A stretch of 64,000 nucleotides of DNA from Firmicutes bacterium TM09-10 (GTDB taxonomy: Bacteria; Bacillota; Clostridia; Lachnospirales; Lachnospiraceae), in contig QUKC01000010.1 of the NCBI GenBank assembly GCA_003481005.1, positions 1-64,000 on the forward strand. Direction: 5' to 3'. Below, one piece after another: positions 24,220 through 33,675 of this stretch (position 1 is the stretch's first letter; every line of letters starts with the position of its first letter). The notes below the pieces were generated by a model. It was not told where the DNA came from and did not search any database. It saw only the letters and a program-made list of their open reading frames with translations. A program made the position numbers and the translations under genes.

Positions 24220-24717
24220 TTGGAGGAAATGCGGATTTACGTTGCCAACTTAGGAAAATACAATGAGGGCGAACTGGTCGGGGCATGGTTCACGCCGCCT
24301 GTGGACTTTGAGGAAGTCAAGGAACGTATCGGTTTGAATGATGAATATGAGGAATACGCCATCCATGATTATGAGCTGCCCTTTGAGATTGACGAATATA
24401 CCCCCATTGAAGAAGTCAACCGCCTGTGTGAAATGGTGGAGGACTTACCGGAGTACATTCAGGAGGAACTATCAGAGCTGCAATCCTACTTTGGCAGTAT
24501 CGAAGAACTCTGTGAGCATGAAGACGATATTATCTGCCATTCCGGCTGTGATGATATGGCGGATGTGGCTCGCTGCTATCTGGAAGAAAGCGGACAGCTT
24601 GGCGAACTTCCGGCACACTTACAAAACTATATCGACTACGCCGCCTATGGGCGTGACATGGAATTGGAGGGAACCTTTGTTGTCACAAACCACGGCGTAT
24701 ATGAAATCTTACGGTAG
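24220..24717 (+). CDS. ardA: ArdA-like antirestriction protein, second copy
   Basis: This 165-residue, very acidic ArdA protein reads MRIYVANLGKYNEGE, GAWFTPPVDFEEVKERIGL, IHDYELPFEI and NYIDYAAYGRDMELEG. It corresponds to Tn916 Orf18. The TTG start at 24220 is preceded by AAAGGAGG. It is clearly paralogous to the preceding gene but diverged, so the duplication is old; the two might cover different restriction enzymes. Confidence 0.9.
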   Translation: MEEMRIYVANLGKYNEGELVGAWFTPPVDFEEVKERIGLNDEYEEYAIHDYELPFEIDEYTPIEEVNRLCEMVEDLPEYIQEELSELQSYFGSIEELCEHEDDIICHSGCDDMADVARCYLEESGQLGELPAHLQNYIDYAAYGRDMELEGTFVVTNHGVYEILR

Positions 24718-24810
24718 ACCCGTCTGTATCTCTTTCAGGAAATACAGGCGGATTTTTTGATTCAGGGGCAGCTCGTTTGCTGCCCCCATCTTTTAGAAAG
24801 GACGGACAAC

Positions 24811-25203
24811 ATGAAGAAAATACGAAGCTATACCAGTATCTGGTCGGTGGAAAAGGTACTCTATTCCATCAATGATTTTAAGCTGCCATTCCCCATCACA
24901 TTTACGCAGATGGCGTGGTTCGTGGTATCGGTGTTTGCAGTGATACTCTTAGGGAACCTCCCTCCCCTTTCGTTCATTGACGGGGCATTTTTGAAATACT
25001 TCGGCATACCCTTTGCCCTCACTTGGTTCATGTGCCAGAAAACCTTTGACGGGAAAAAGCCTTATGGCTTCCTGAAATCCGTACTGGCATATCTGGTACG
25101 CCCGAAACTGACCTATGCAGGAAAGCCCGTAAAGCTGGAAAAGGAATATCCGGCACAGCCCATCACGGCAGTAAGGAGTGATATTTATGGCATATCCGAT
25201 TAA
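24811..25203 (+). CDS. TcpE-family conjugal transfer membrane protein (Tn916 Orf17-like)
   Basis: This 130-residue protein begins KKIRSYTSIWSVEKVLYSINDFKLPFP, the TcpE signature, followed by hydrophobic stretches (about 35-52 and 63-78) and a basic tail. It is part of the membrane complex of the Tn916/pCW3 type IV apparatus. The start at 24811 has AAAGGA upstream. It overlaps the start of the VirB4-like gene by 17 bases. Confidence 0.85.
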   Translation: MKKIRSYTSIWSVEKVLYSINDFKLPFPITFTQMAWFVVSVFAVILLGNLPPLSFIDGAFLKYFGIPFALTWFMCQKTFDGKKPYGFLKSVLAYLVRPKLTYAGKPVKLEKEYPAQPITAVRSDIYGISD

Positions 25204-27637
25204 GTATATCGAAAATAACCTTGTGTTCAACCATGACGGGGAGTGCTTCGCTTACTATGAACTGCTTCCCTACAACTATTCCTTTTTAAGCCCTGAACAG
25301 AAGTATCAGGTACACGATTCATTCCGGCAGCTTATCGCCCAGAACAGGGACGGGAAGATTCACGCCCTGCAAATCAGCACGGAATCCAGCATACGGGCGG
25401 CACAGGAACGCTCCAAACAGGAAGTGACAGGCAAGCTAAAGGACGTTGCCTGTGCAAAGATTGACGCACAGACCGAAGCCCTCATTTCCATGATAGGGGA
25501 AAATCAGGTGGACTACCGTTTTTTTATCGGCTTTAAGCTGCTTGTCAATGAGCAGGAAGTCACCATGAAGCAGTTTCGCAGGGAAGCAAAGACCGCTGTT
25601 TCCGACTTCCTCCATGAAGTCAACCACAAGCTCATGGGGGATTTTGTTTCCATGAGCAATGAGGAAATCTGGCGGTTTCAGAAGATGGAAAAACTGCTGG
25701 AAAATAAAATCTCACGCCGCTTTAAAGTCCGGCGGCTTGATAAGGACGATTTTGGCTATCTGATTGAGCATTTATACGGGCAGACCGGAACCGCCTACGA
25801 AGATTATGAGTATTACCTGCCGAAGAAGCGGTTTCAGGAGGAAACGCTGGTGAAATACTATGACCTCATCAAACCCACCCGTTGTCTGATAGAGGAAAAC
25901 CAGCGGTATCTGAAAATCGAACAGGAAGACGGGACAGTTTATGCCGCCTACTTTACCATCAACAGCATTGTGGGGGAACTGGACTTTCCATCCTCGGAAA
26001 TCTTTTACTATCAGCAGCAGCAATTTACCTTTCCCATTGATACCTCTATGAATGTGGAGATTGTCACAAACCGGAAAGCCCTCTCCACGGTACGGAACAA
26101 GAAAAAAGAGCTGAAAGATTTGGACAACCACGCATGGCAGAATGACAGTGAAACCAGTACAAACGTGGTGGACGCTTTAGACAGCGTAAATGAACTGGAA
26201 TCCACCTTAGACCAGAGCAAGGAATCCATGTACAAACTGTCCTATGTAGTGCGTGTGACGGCTCCCGACTTGGAGGAACTGAAACGCCGCTGCAATGAGG
26301 TGAAAGATTTTTATGATGATTTGAACGTGAAGCTGGTTCGCCCCTTTGGGGATATGCTGGGGCTGCATGGGGAATTTCTCCCTGCCAGCAAACGGTATCT
26401 GAACGATTACATCCAGTATGTCACCAGCGACTTCCTCGCTGGTCTTGGATTTGGGGCAACCCAGATGTTGGGGGAACCGGAGGGTATTTATATTGGGTAC
26501 AGCCTTGATACAGGAAGAAATGTGTACTTAAAGCCTGCCCTTGCCAGTCAAGGGGTAAAAGGCTCCGTCACCAACGCCCTTGCTGCTGCTTTTGTCGGCT
26601 CCCTCGGCGGCGGAAAATCATTCAGCAACAACATGATAGTCTATTATTCCGTATTGTTTGGGGCACAGGCACTCATTGTTGACCCGAAAGCGGAACGGGG
26701 ACGCTGGAAAGAAACCCTGCCGGAAATCGCCCATGAAATCAATATCGTAAACCTGACTTCGGAGGAACAGAACAGGGGCTTACTCGACCCGTATGTGATT
26801 ATGGAGAACCCAAAGGATTCCGAATCACTGGCAATCGACATCCTGACCTTTTTAACGGGTATTTCCAGCCGTGACGGGGAAAAGTTCCCTGTTCTTCGGA
26901 AAGCCATTCGTGCGGTGACAAACAGTGAGGAACGGGGACTTTTCAAAGTGATTGAGGAACTTCGGGCGGAGGGAACCACCATCAGCACCAGCATAGCCGA
27001 CCATATCGAATCCTTTACGGACTATGACTTTGCACACCTGCTCTTTTCGGATGGGGATGTCACACAGTCCATCAGCCTTGAAAAGCAGCTCAATATCATT
27101 CAGGTAGCGGATTTGGTGCTGCCGGATAAGGAAACCTCATTTGAAGAATACACCACAATGGAGCTGCTTTCCGTGGCAATGCTCATTGTAATCAGCACCT
27201 TTGCCCTCGACTTCATCCACACCGACCGCAGCGTGTTTAAGATTGTGGATTTGGACGAAGCATGGAGCTTCTTACAGGTAGCACAGGGCAAGACCCTCTC
27301 TATGAAGCTGGTTCGTGCCGGACGTGCCATGAACGCAGGCGTTTACTTTGTCACCCAGAACACGGACGATTTGCTGGATGAAAAGCTGAAAAACAATCTG
27401 GGCTTGAAGTTTGCGTTCCGTTCCACGGACATCAACGAAATCAAGAAGACCCTCGCCTTTTTCGGGGTAGATTCCGAAGATGAAAACAACCAGAAGCGGC
27501 TCCGTGACTTGGAAAACGGACAGTGCCTTATCAGTGATTTGTACGGGCGTGTAGGAGTGATACAGTTCCATCCTATCTTTGAAGACCTGTTCCATGCCTT
27601 TGATACCAGACCGCCCGTGAGAAAAGAGGTGGAATGA
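25187..27637 (+). CDS. VirB4-like conjugation ATPase (Tn916 Orf16-like)
   Basis: This 816-residue ATPase is the energy source of the mating apparatus. The N-terminal half is VirB4/TraC-like (YIENNLVFNHDGECFAYYEL; the long central helical region), and the C-terminal half has Walker A FVGSLGGGKSFSNN (about 470), DPKAERGRW, and Walker B KIVDLDEAWSFL (about 688), then GRAMNAGVYFVTQNTDDLLDE. The start at 25187 has AAGGAG at good spacing. Its length matches the family. It overlaps both neighbours, as in Tn916. Confidence 0.9.
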   Translation: MAYPIKYIENNLVFNHDGECFAYYELLPYNYSFLSPEQKYQVHDSFRQLIAQNRDGKIHALQISTESSIRAAQERSKQEVTGKLKDVACAKIDAQTEALISMIGENQVDYRFFIGFKLLVNEQEVTMKQFRREAKTAVSDFLHEVNHKLMGDFVSMSNEEIWRFQKMEKLLENKISRRFKVRRLDKDDFGYLIEHLYGQTGTAYEDYEYYLPKKRFQEETLVKYYDLIKPTRCLIEENQRYLKIEQEDGTVYAAYFTINSIVGELDFPSSEIFYYQQQQFTFPIDTSMNVEIVTNRKALSTVRNKKKELKDLDNHAWQNDSETSTNVVDALDSVNELESTLDQSKESMYKLSYVVRVTAPDLEELKRRCNEVKDFYDDLNVKLVRPFGDMLGLHGEFLPASKRYLNDYIQYVTSDFLAGLGFGATQMLGEPEGIYIGYSLDTGRNVYLKPALASQGVKGSVTNALAAAFVGSLGGGKSFSNNMIVYYSVLFGAQALIVDPKAERGRWKETLPEIAHEINIVNLTSEEQNRGLLDPYVIMENPKDSESLAIDILTFLTGISSRDGEKFPVLRKAIRAVTNSEERGLFKVIEELRAEGTTISTSIADHIESFTDYDFAHLLFSDGDVTQSISLEKQLNIIQVADLVLPDKETSFEEYTTMELLSVAMLIVISTFALDFIHTDRSVFKIVDLDEAWSFLQVAQGKTLSMKLVRAGRAMNAGVYFVTQNTDDLLDEKLKNNLGLKFAFRSTDINEIKKTLAFFGVDSEDENNQKRLRDLENGQCLISDLYGRVGVIQFHPIFEDLFHAFDTRPPVRKEVE

Positions 27638-30006
27638 TGGTGATACATAGAACTTCCAACGGGCAGCAACTCCCTGTTCCCCATCACGCAAAAAAGAGAT
27701 TGTCTTGGAAGATGGCAGGAAAAGTGATTGGCAGGGTGCTTCTGGCACTCCTGCTCATCCTCCTGCTGCTGGCAGTCTTCGGCACAGCCGCCCATGCTGC
27801 CGGACTGGTGGATGATACGGTGGACGCTGCCAACGAATACAGCAAATATCCTCTGGACAACTACCAGCTTGATTTTTATGTGGACAGCGGATGGGACTGG
27901 CTCCCGTGGAACTGGCTGGACGGTATCGGAAAACAGGTGATGTACGGGCTGTATGCCATCACAAATTTTATCTGGACAATCAGCCTGTACCTTTCCAACG
28001 CCACGGGGTATCTGATTCAGGAAGCCTACTCGCTGGACTTCATTTCCTCTACGGCGGATTCCATTGGGAAAAATATGCAGACCCTTGCAGGCGTTACCAC
28101 AGGCGGCTTGTCCTCGGAGGGATTTTATATCGGGTTCCTGTTGATTCTCATTCTGGTGGTGGGGATTTACGTTGCCTACACAGGGCTTATCAAACGGGAA
28201 ACCACAAAAGCCATCCATGCCGTTTTGAATTTCGTGGTGGTGTTCGTGCTGTCCGCTGCCTTTATCGCTTATGCTCCTGATTATATCGGGAAAATCAATG
28301 AATTTTCCGCAGACATCAGCAATGCCAGCCTGACCCTTGGCACAAAGATTGTGCTGCCGAACTCGGAAAGTCAAGGAAAAGACAGCGTAGATTTGATACG
28401 GGACAGCCTGTTTTCCATACAGGTCAAGCAGCCGTGGCTCCTGCTGCAATACGGCAACTCGGATGTGGAAAACCTTGGGGCTGACCGCGTGGAACGCCTG
28501 CTCTCAACCAGCCCAGACGAAAACAACGGGCAGGACAGGGAAGAAATCGTGGTGGAGGAAATCGAAGACAGGGAAAACACCAACCTTACCATCACAAAAA
28601 CCATCAACCGCTTGGGAACCGTATTCTTCCTGTTTATGTTCAATATCGGTATCTCCGTTTTTGTATTCCTGCTCACGGGGATAATGATTTTTTCACAGGT
28701 GCTTTTTATCATCTACGCCATGTTCCTGCCTGTGAGCTTCCTCCTCAGCATGGTTCCCTCTTTTGAGGGGATGTCCAAACGTGCCATTACAAAACTGTTC
28801 AATACCATCCTTACCAGAGCCGGAATCACCCTGATTATCACGGTAGCGTTCAGCATTTCCACCATGCTCTACAACCTGTCTGGGGAATATCCGTTCTTCC
28901 TAACGGCGTTCTTGCAGATAGTGACCTTTGCCGGAATTTATTTCAAGCTGGGGGATTTGATGGGGATGTTCTCCTTACAAAGTGGGGATTCCCAAAGCAT
29001 GGGGAGCCGTATCATGCGAAGACCCCGTATGCTCATGCACGCCCATATGCACCGTTTACAGCATAAGTTAGGACGTTCTGTGGCGGCTCTTGGGGCTGGT
29101 ACGGCTGCCTACCACGCAGGAAAACAGGCTGGCTCAGACCAGAGAACTGCTTCCAGCTCCGGTTCTTCCAAACGGACACAGGCAGACCACAGCAGACCAG
29201 ATGGGCAGGCAGCACCGGAAAAGGAATCCGCATGGAAACGGGCTGGTTCTGCGGTAGGTGCGGTGGCAGATACCAAAGATAAGATAGCCGATACTGCCGG
29301 ACAGCTTCGGGAGCAGGCAAAGGATTTGCCTGTCAATGCAAAGTACGCTCTTTACCACGGGAAAACACAGGTATCAGAGGGAGTACGGGATTTTACTTCC
29401 AGCGTGACCCAGACCCGAACTGCCAGAACCGAACAGCGGAACGCACAGGCAGAAAGCCGCAGACAGACCATTGCAGAACGCAGGGCGGAACTGAAACAGG
29501 CAAAACAGCCACAACAAAGAGCTTCCGAATCCCCCAAAGGGACGGCTCCTGTCCATGAACGCCCTGTTACTGCAAAGCAGCCGGAAGATTTCCGAAACCA
29601 TACCATTCATGCAGGAAAACCAGCCATGCAGCCAGCTTCCCTATCCATCAGGGAACGGGGACAGTTTCCTGATGGGGGAACTGTGGCAGAACGTTCTTCG
29701 GTTCCGGTAGTAAAGGCAGCTTCCATCCACCATGAACAGATACCGTCTGTAAGGACAGAACGCCAGATAGTCCCTCCGGCTTCCCCAGACAAACCAGAGG
29801 AAAGACAAAAGACAACTACTACACCTGCTGCTCCCCATCCGGCAAGACCTGTCCAGAACGATACGGCTCCTGTGATACCGGAAAGAAAACGGGCTGCCCC
29901 TGTGGTAAAAGAATCGAACTTTACCATCCGGCGTACCACCGCCAGAAAGGAGTGGACAAAAGCAGTAACAGCGGCTGACAAACAAAAGAAAGGGGAAAAA
30001 CCATGA
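27634..30006 (+). CDS. Multi-spanning conjugation membrane protein (Tn916 Orf15-like, CD3337/EF1877 family)
   Basis: This 790-residue protein has an N-terminal signal-like segment (LLALLLILLLLAVFGTAAHAAG, near 35-52) and about six more membrane helices between residues 100 and 450, comparable to VirB6-type channel proteins, then a 340-residue charged, low-complexity cytoplasmic tail rich in Q, R, E, A and P. Its start overlaps the ATPase stop (ATGATG), and its own stop overlaps the next start, so the genes are translationally coupled. Confidence 0.85.
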   Translation: MMVIHRTSNGQQLPVPHHAKKRLSWKMAGKVIGRVLLALLLILLLLAVFGTAAHAAGLVDDTVDAANEYSKYPLDNYQLDFYVDSGWDWLPWNWLDGIGKQVMYGLYAITNFIWTISLYLSNATGYLIQEAYSLDFISSTADSIGKNMQTLAGVTTGGLSSEGFYIGFLLILILVVGIYVAYTGLIKRETTKAIHAVLNFVVVFVLSAAFIAYAPDYIGKINEFSADISNASLTLGTKIVLPNSESQGKDSVDLIRDSLFSIQVKQPWLLLQYGNSDVENLGADRVERLLSTSPDENNGQDREEIVVEEIEDRENTNLTITKTINRLGTVFFLFMFNIGISVFVFLLTGIMIFSQVLFIIYAMFLPVSFLLSMVPSFEGMSKRAITKLFNTILTRAGITLIITVAFSISTMLYNLSGEYPFFLTAFLQIVTFAGIYFKLGDLMGMFSLQSGDSQSMGSRIMRRPRMLMHAHMHRLQHKLGRSVAALGAGTAAYHAGKQAGSDQRTASSSGSSKRTQADHSRPDGQAAPEKESAWKRAGSAVGAVADTKDKIADTAGQLREQAKDLPVNAKYALYHGKTQVSEGVRDFTSSVTQTRTARTEQRNAQAESRRQTIAERRAELKQAKQPQQRASESPKGTAPVHERPVTAKQPEDFRNHTIHAGKPAMQPASLSIRERGQFPDGGTVAERSSVPVVKAASIHHEQIPSVRTERQIVPPASPDKPEERQKTTTTPAAPHPARPVQNDTAPVIPERKRAAPVVKESNFTIRRTTARKEWTKAVTAADKQKKGEKP

Positions 30007-30998
30007 AGTTAAGACACCTTTTCTTTGCCTGTTCCGGCGTGTTCGTGATGATGTTCTTCCTGCTCCTTTTGGTGGTGATTGTCTTCTCGGATGAGGAAGA
30101 CGGCGGAAACCTTATCTATGGGGGCGTGAGCGTATCACAGGAAGTCCTCGCCCATAAGCCTATGCTGGAAAAGTATGCAAGGGAATATGGCATAGAGGAA
30201 TACTTAAATGTGCTGCTCGCCATCATTCAAGTGGAATCCGGCGGCACACTGGAAGACGTTATGCAGTCCTCGGAATCTCTAGGGCTTCCCCCAAACTCCC
30301 TTAGTACAGAAGAATCCATCAAACAGGGCTGCAAGTATTTCTCGGAACTGCTCGCAGCGGCAGAAACAAAGGGCTGTGACTTAAACAGTGTGATTCAATC
30401 CTATAATTACGGCGGCGGTTTCCTAGACTATGTGGCAGGACACGGAAAAAAATACACCTTTGAACTGGCAGAGAGCTTCGCAAGGGATAAATCCGGCGGA
30501 AAGAAAGTCACCTACACCAACCCTGTTGCGGTAGAGAAAAACGGGGGCTGGCGGTATTCCTACGGGAATATGTTCTATGTCCTCTTGGTATCGCAATATC
30601 TGACCGTGGGACAGTTTGATGATGAAACGGTACAGGCTATCATGGACGAAGCCTTAAAGTATGAGGGCTGGACGTATGTGTACGGGGGCGATTCCCCCTC
30701 CACTTCCTTTGACTGTTCGGGACTGGTGCAGTGGTGCTATGGCAAAGCAGGAATCGCCCTGCCACGGACAGCACAGGAGCAGTACAATGTGACGCAGCAC
30801 ATCCCCCTGTCCGAAGCAAAAGCAGGGGATTTAGTCTTTTTCCACTCCACCTACAACGCCGGAACCTACATCACCCATGTGGGGCTGTATGTGGGAAATA
30901 ACCGGATGTACCATGCCGGAAATCCCATTGGTTACGCAGACCTGACAGGCTCTTACTGGCAACAGCACCTTGCCGGAGCCGGACGAATCAAACAATAA
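30003..30998 (+). CDS. Bifunctional cell-wall hydrolase, lysozyme-like plus NlpC/P60 (Tn916 Orf14-like)
   Basis: This 331-residue protein has a signal anchor (about 5-30), a lytic-transglycosylase/lysozyme-like domain (VLLAIIQVESGG with the glutamate near 78; SYNYGGGFLDYV near 140) and a C-terminal NlpC/P60 peptidase (TSFDCSGLVQWCYGKAG with the catalytic cysteine near 236, THVGLYVG with histidine near 293, MYHAGNP). It opens peptidoglycan locally so the mating channel can be built. The start overlaps the previous stop. Confidence 0.9.
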   Translation: MKLRHLFFACSGVFVMMFFLLLLVVIVFSDEEDGGNLIYGGVSVSQEVLAHKPMLEKYAREYGIEEYLNVLLAIIQVESGGTLEDVMQSSESLGLPPNSLSTEESIKQGCKYFSELLAAAETKGCDLNSVIQSYNYGGGFLDYVAGHGKKYTFELAESFARDKSGGKKVTYTNPVAVEKNGGWRYSYGNMFYVLLVSQYLTVGQFDDETVQAIMDEALKYEGWTYVYGGDSPSTSFDCSGLVQWCYGKAGIALPRTAQEQYNVTQHIPLSEAKAGDLVFFHSTYNAGTYITHVGLYVGNNRMYHAGNPIGYADLTGSYWQQHLAGAGRIKQ

Positions 30999-31014
30999 GA
31001 AAGGATGAACCGAT

Positions 31015-31923
31015 ATGATTCAGATTAGAAAAGAGGAAAACCAGAAAAAGCAGAAAGAAAAGAAACTGAAAGTCTACAAAGTCAATACCCATAAAAAAAC
31101 CGTGATTGCCCTGTGGGTGCTGCTGGCAGTGAGCTTCCTGTTTGCCGTCTATAAGAATTTCACGGCAATAGACATTCATACTGTCCATGAAACCAAAGTA
31201 ATTGAGGAAACCATCCTCGACACCCACAAGATAGAGAATTTTGTGGAGAATTTCGCAGAAGTCTACTATTCATGGGAACAGTCCGCTGCTTCCATTGATA
31301 ACCGGACAAATGCTTTAAAAGGGTATCTTACCGGAGAACTGCAAGCCCTGAATGTAGATACTGTCCGAAAGGACATCCCCGTATCGTCTGCCCTGACCGA
31401 TTTTCAGATATGGGAAATCACAGAAGAAAAGGAGCAGCATTATCAAGTGACCTATACGGTGGAACAGCGTATCACAGAGGGAGAATCCAGTAAAACCGTC
31501 CGTTCCGCCTATCAGGTAACGGTCTATGTGGACGGCTCTGGAAACCTGACGATTATCCAAAACCCTACCATCACCAGCGTTCCCGTAAAATCCGGCTACA
31601 CCCCAAAAGCAGTACAAAGTGACGGTACGGTGGATTCCATCACCACGGAGGAAATCAACGAATTTCTCACTACCTTTTTCAAGCTGTACCCTACGGCAAC
31701 CGCAAAGGAGCTGACCTATTATGTAAATGAGGGTGTGCTGAAACCTGTGGGAAAAGAGTATATTTTCTCGGAACTGGTAAATCCGGTCTACAACCGAAAC
31801 GGAAATCAGGTGACCGCTTCCCTTGCAGTAAAATATCTGGACAACCAGACCATGACAACACAGGTATCGCAGTTTGACCTTGTGCTGGAAAAGAACGGAG
31901 AAAACTGGAAGATTGTGAAATAG
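31015..31923 (+). CDS. TcpC-family conjugal transfer protein (Tn916 Orf13-like)
   Basis: This 302-residue protein has a basic cytoplasmic start, one membrane helix (TVIALWVLLAVSFLFAVYKNF, about 30-50) and two NTF2-like outside domains, as in TcpC of pCW3 (bitopic VirB8-like scaffold). AGAAAGGA precedes the ATG. It is the last conserved transfer gene before the variable cargo site where Tn916 carries tet(M). Confidence 0.85.
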   Translation: MIQIRKEENQKKQKEKKLKVYKVNTHKKTVIALWVLLAVSFLFAVYKNFTAIDIHTVHETKVIEETILDTHKIENFVENFAEVYYSWEQSAASIDNRTNALKGYLTGELQALNVDTVRKDIPVSSALTDFQIWEITEEKEQHYQVTYTVEQRITEGESSKTVRSAYQVTVYVDGSGNLTIIQNPTITSVPVKSGYTPKAVQSDGTVDSITTEEINEFLTTFFKLYPTATAKELTYYVNEGVLKPVGKEYIFSELVNPVYNRNGNQVTASLAVKYLDNQTMTTQVSQFDLVLEKNGENWKIVK

Positions 31924-31926
31924 CTC

Positions 31927-31980
31927 TTGACTTTGCGACACAAATGTCGCATAATTATCAAAAGGGACATATGTGTCGCA
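31927..31980 (+). promoter_or_regulatory. Promoter and operator of the tetR-phosphorylase cassette
   Basis: TTGACT (31927-31932) and CATAAT (31950-31955) with a 17-bp spacer. A perfect inverted repeat TGCGACA-CAAA-TGTCGCA (31934-31951) fills the spacer, and a further TGTCGCA half-site lies at 31974-31980. This is the expected arrangement for TetR autorepression. Confidence 0.75.
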
Positions 31981-31995
31981 AAGGAGGTTATAGTA

Positions 31996-32574
31996 GTGAG
32001 TGCTAAAGGCGATAAGACCAAAGAACTTATTTGTTCAGAAGCATACAAATTATTTGCAGAAAAGGGATTTAAAGAAGTCACAATGAAAGATATATGTGAA
32101 AAAACCGGACTTAGTCGAGGTGGTCTTTATAGACACTATTCAAGTACCGAAGCAATTTTTTCTCATATCATTAACTCTCTTATGCAAACACAAGAAAATG
32201 AAGTTTTAAACAAAATCGAAAGTCTAGTTCCTGCTAAACAAATTCTATTAGAACTATTAAATCGCTATCAAATAGAAATGTTAGATAGTAGTAATTGTTT
32301 AACTTTAGCAATTTATGAATTTTTTAGTACTTTACAGCGTAAAGGCAATGAAAGTCTGCTATATGAGCAATATTTATTAAGTAAAAAAACTTGGGAATCT
32401 TTAATTGCTTATGGAATAAAAACAAAAGAATTTAACGAAGTAAATGCCGAAGCAATTATTGATATAATTATATTTTCTTATCAAGGAGTACGGCTGTATA
32501 GCAACCTTATGCTTATAAGTCCTCAAATACCCGAAAACATCTTGTATATTATAAAAAATATTCTTTTAAAATAA
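31996..32574 (+). CDS. TetR/AcrR-family regulator
   Basis: This 192-residue protein has a TetR helix-turn-helix: ELICSEAYKLFAEKGFKEVTMKDICEKTGLSRGGLYRHYSS (about residues 9-50), then a helical ligand-binding domain. The GTG at 31996 is the likely start, with AGGAGG eight bases upstream; the frame extends back through the promoter, which is not coding. The downstream phosphorylase gene starts 21 bases after the stop and is probably co-regulated. The gene is AT-rich, unlike the ICE backbone, marking it as cargo. Confidence 0.9.
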   Translation: MSAKGDKTKELICSEAYKLFAEKGFKEVTMKDICEKTGLSRGGLYRHYSSTEAIFSHIINSLMQTQENEVLNKIESLVPAKQILLELLNRYQIEMLDSSNCLTLAIYEFFSTLQRKGNESLLYEQYLLSKKTWESLIAYGIKTKEFNEVNAEAIIDIIIFSYQGVRLYSNLMLISPQIPENILYIIKNILLK

Positions 32575-32595
32575 TTTGGAAAGGATGTGTAGAAT

Positions 32596-33360
32596 ATGGA
32601 TACTACTATTTTTCAGAAATTCTATGAAGAAAAAACAGCGTTAATCAATCCCACAGATTGTACAAAGCCCATTGATAATTTCCCCGAAGTATGTATTTCC
32701 ACATTTTCCAAAAACATTATTGATAAATTTATCTCTTTGAACTCCGTTCAAAAAATTGCAGAATTATATACAGCAAATGGAGTAAATCCGGTATATAAAA
32801 TCAATTATAAAGGAAAAGAAATAGCTTTTTATTTATCATTAGTTGGTGCGTCTGCTTGTGTATCTGGCTTAGAGGAAATTATTGCATTAGGAGCAAAAAA
32901 AATTATTCTTTTTGGAAGTTGTGGTATTTTAAATGATTCCGTGAAAGATAAAATCATTATCCCCACCTCTGCGGTTAGAGATGAGGGAACAAGCTATCAC
33001 TATATTCCTGCAAATCAGGAATTATCAGTAAACCCAGAATACATAAATACATTAATTTCATGTTTAGACAAGTATAACTGCCCTTATATAACAGGAAAAA
33101 GTTGGACTACTGATGGAATATATAGAGAAACTTTAGGTATTATCAATGACCGAAAAGCTCAAGGCTGTATTACTGTTGAATTAGAATTTTCAGCAGCTTT
33201 AGCTGTTTGTACATTTAGGAATATTCCTTTTCTTCAATTTTTATATGGAGCTGATTGTTTAGATAATGATACTTGGGATATTAGAGATTTGTGTGAATAT
33301 GGGCTAAGTAAAGCAGAAAAACTTATGTTCCTAGCCTTAGAATGTGGCATCGCTTTATAA
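32596..33360 (+). CDS. Nucleoside phosphorylase-family protein (PNP_UDP_1)
   Basis: This 254-residue protein matches the purine/uridine phosphorylase fold: YLSLVGASACVSGLEEIIALGAKKIILFGSCG (phosphate and ribose binding, about 74-105), IIPTSAVRDEGTSYHY (about 117-132), and VELEFSAALAVC (about 194), corresponding to the VEMEAAA ribose-binding motif with changes. It probably splits or salvages a nucleoside, or inactivates a nucleoside-type compound. It is paired with a TetR regulator in the accessory slot of the ICE. Substrate is not predictable. Confidence 0.75.
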   Translation: MDTTIFQKFYEEKTALINPTDCTKPIDNFPEVCISTFSKNIIDKFISLNSVQKIAELYTANGVNPVYKINYKGKEIAFYLSLVGASACVSGLEEIIALGAKKIILFGSCGILNDSVKDKIIIPTSAVRDEGTSYHYIPANQELSVNPEYINTLISCLDKYNCPYITGKSWTTDGIYRETLGIINDRKAQGCITVELEFSAALAVCTFRNIPFLQFLYGADCLDNDTWDIRDLCEYGLSKAEKLMFLALECGIAL

Positions 33361-33412
33361 ATAACACTCTTTCAATTCTATTTTCAGCTATTCCATAAGG
33401 CAGGTGATTTTT

Positions 33413-33589
33413 ATGGCAGAACAACAAATATGGGTACTTTGTCCTGTCTGTAACAACAAGACACGAACTAAAATACGCAAAGACACGGAACTGGTAAATT
33501 TCCCTCTCTTTTGTCCAAAATGCAAAAAAGAAAATTTAGTGACAATAAAAAACGGAATTACAACCATTATCAAAGAGCCAGACGCTTAG
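33413..33589 (+). CDS. Cysteine-rich KTR-domain protein
   Basis: This 58-residue protein has two CxxC pairs, WVLCPVCNNKTRTKIRKDT and FCPKCKKEN, forming a zinc ribbon with the KTR motif between them, a family typical of Tn916-like elements. The start at 33413 has AGGTG upstream. Function unknown; it may bind nucleic acid. A strong terminator follows. Confidence 0.85.
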   Translation: MAEQQIWVLCPVCNNKTRTKIRKDTELVNFPLFCPKCKKENLVTIKNGITTIIKEPDA

Positions 33590-33594
33590 ACGCA

Positions 33595-33638
33595 GAGCCG
33601 ATAATTTATAAGCTATACAGCTTATAGACTATCGGCTC
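33595..33638. terminator. Two-part hairpin terminator
   Basis: GAGCCGATA pairs with TATCGGCTC, enclosing ATAAGCT/AGCTTAT. It separates the cargo operon from the convergent XRE gene and can act on both strands. Confidence 0.8.
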
Positions 33639-33675
33639 ATTTTAATTTCAATCTTATTCTTGCAGGCAATAGAAG

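Noticed and set aside
27343-28449. Long minus-strand open frame antisense to the ICE ATPase and membrane protein genes
   Set aside because: It is the complement of two conserved coupled genes, has no ribosome site, and its histidine/glutamine-rich composition is that of an antisense shadow.
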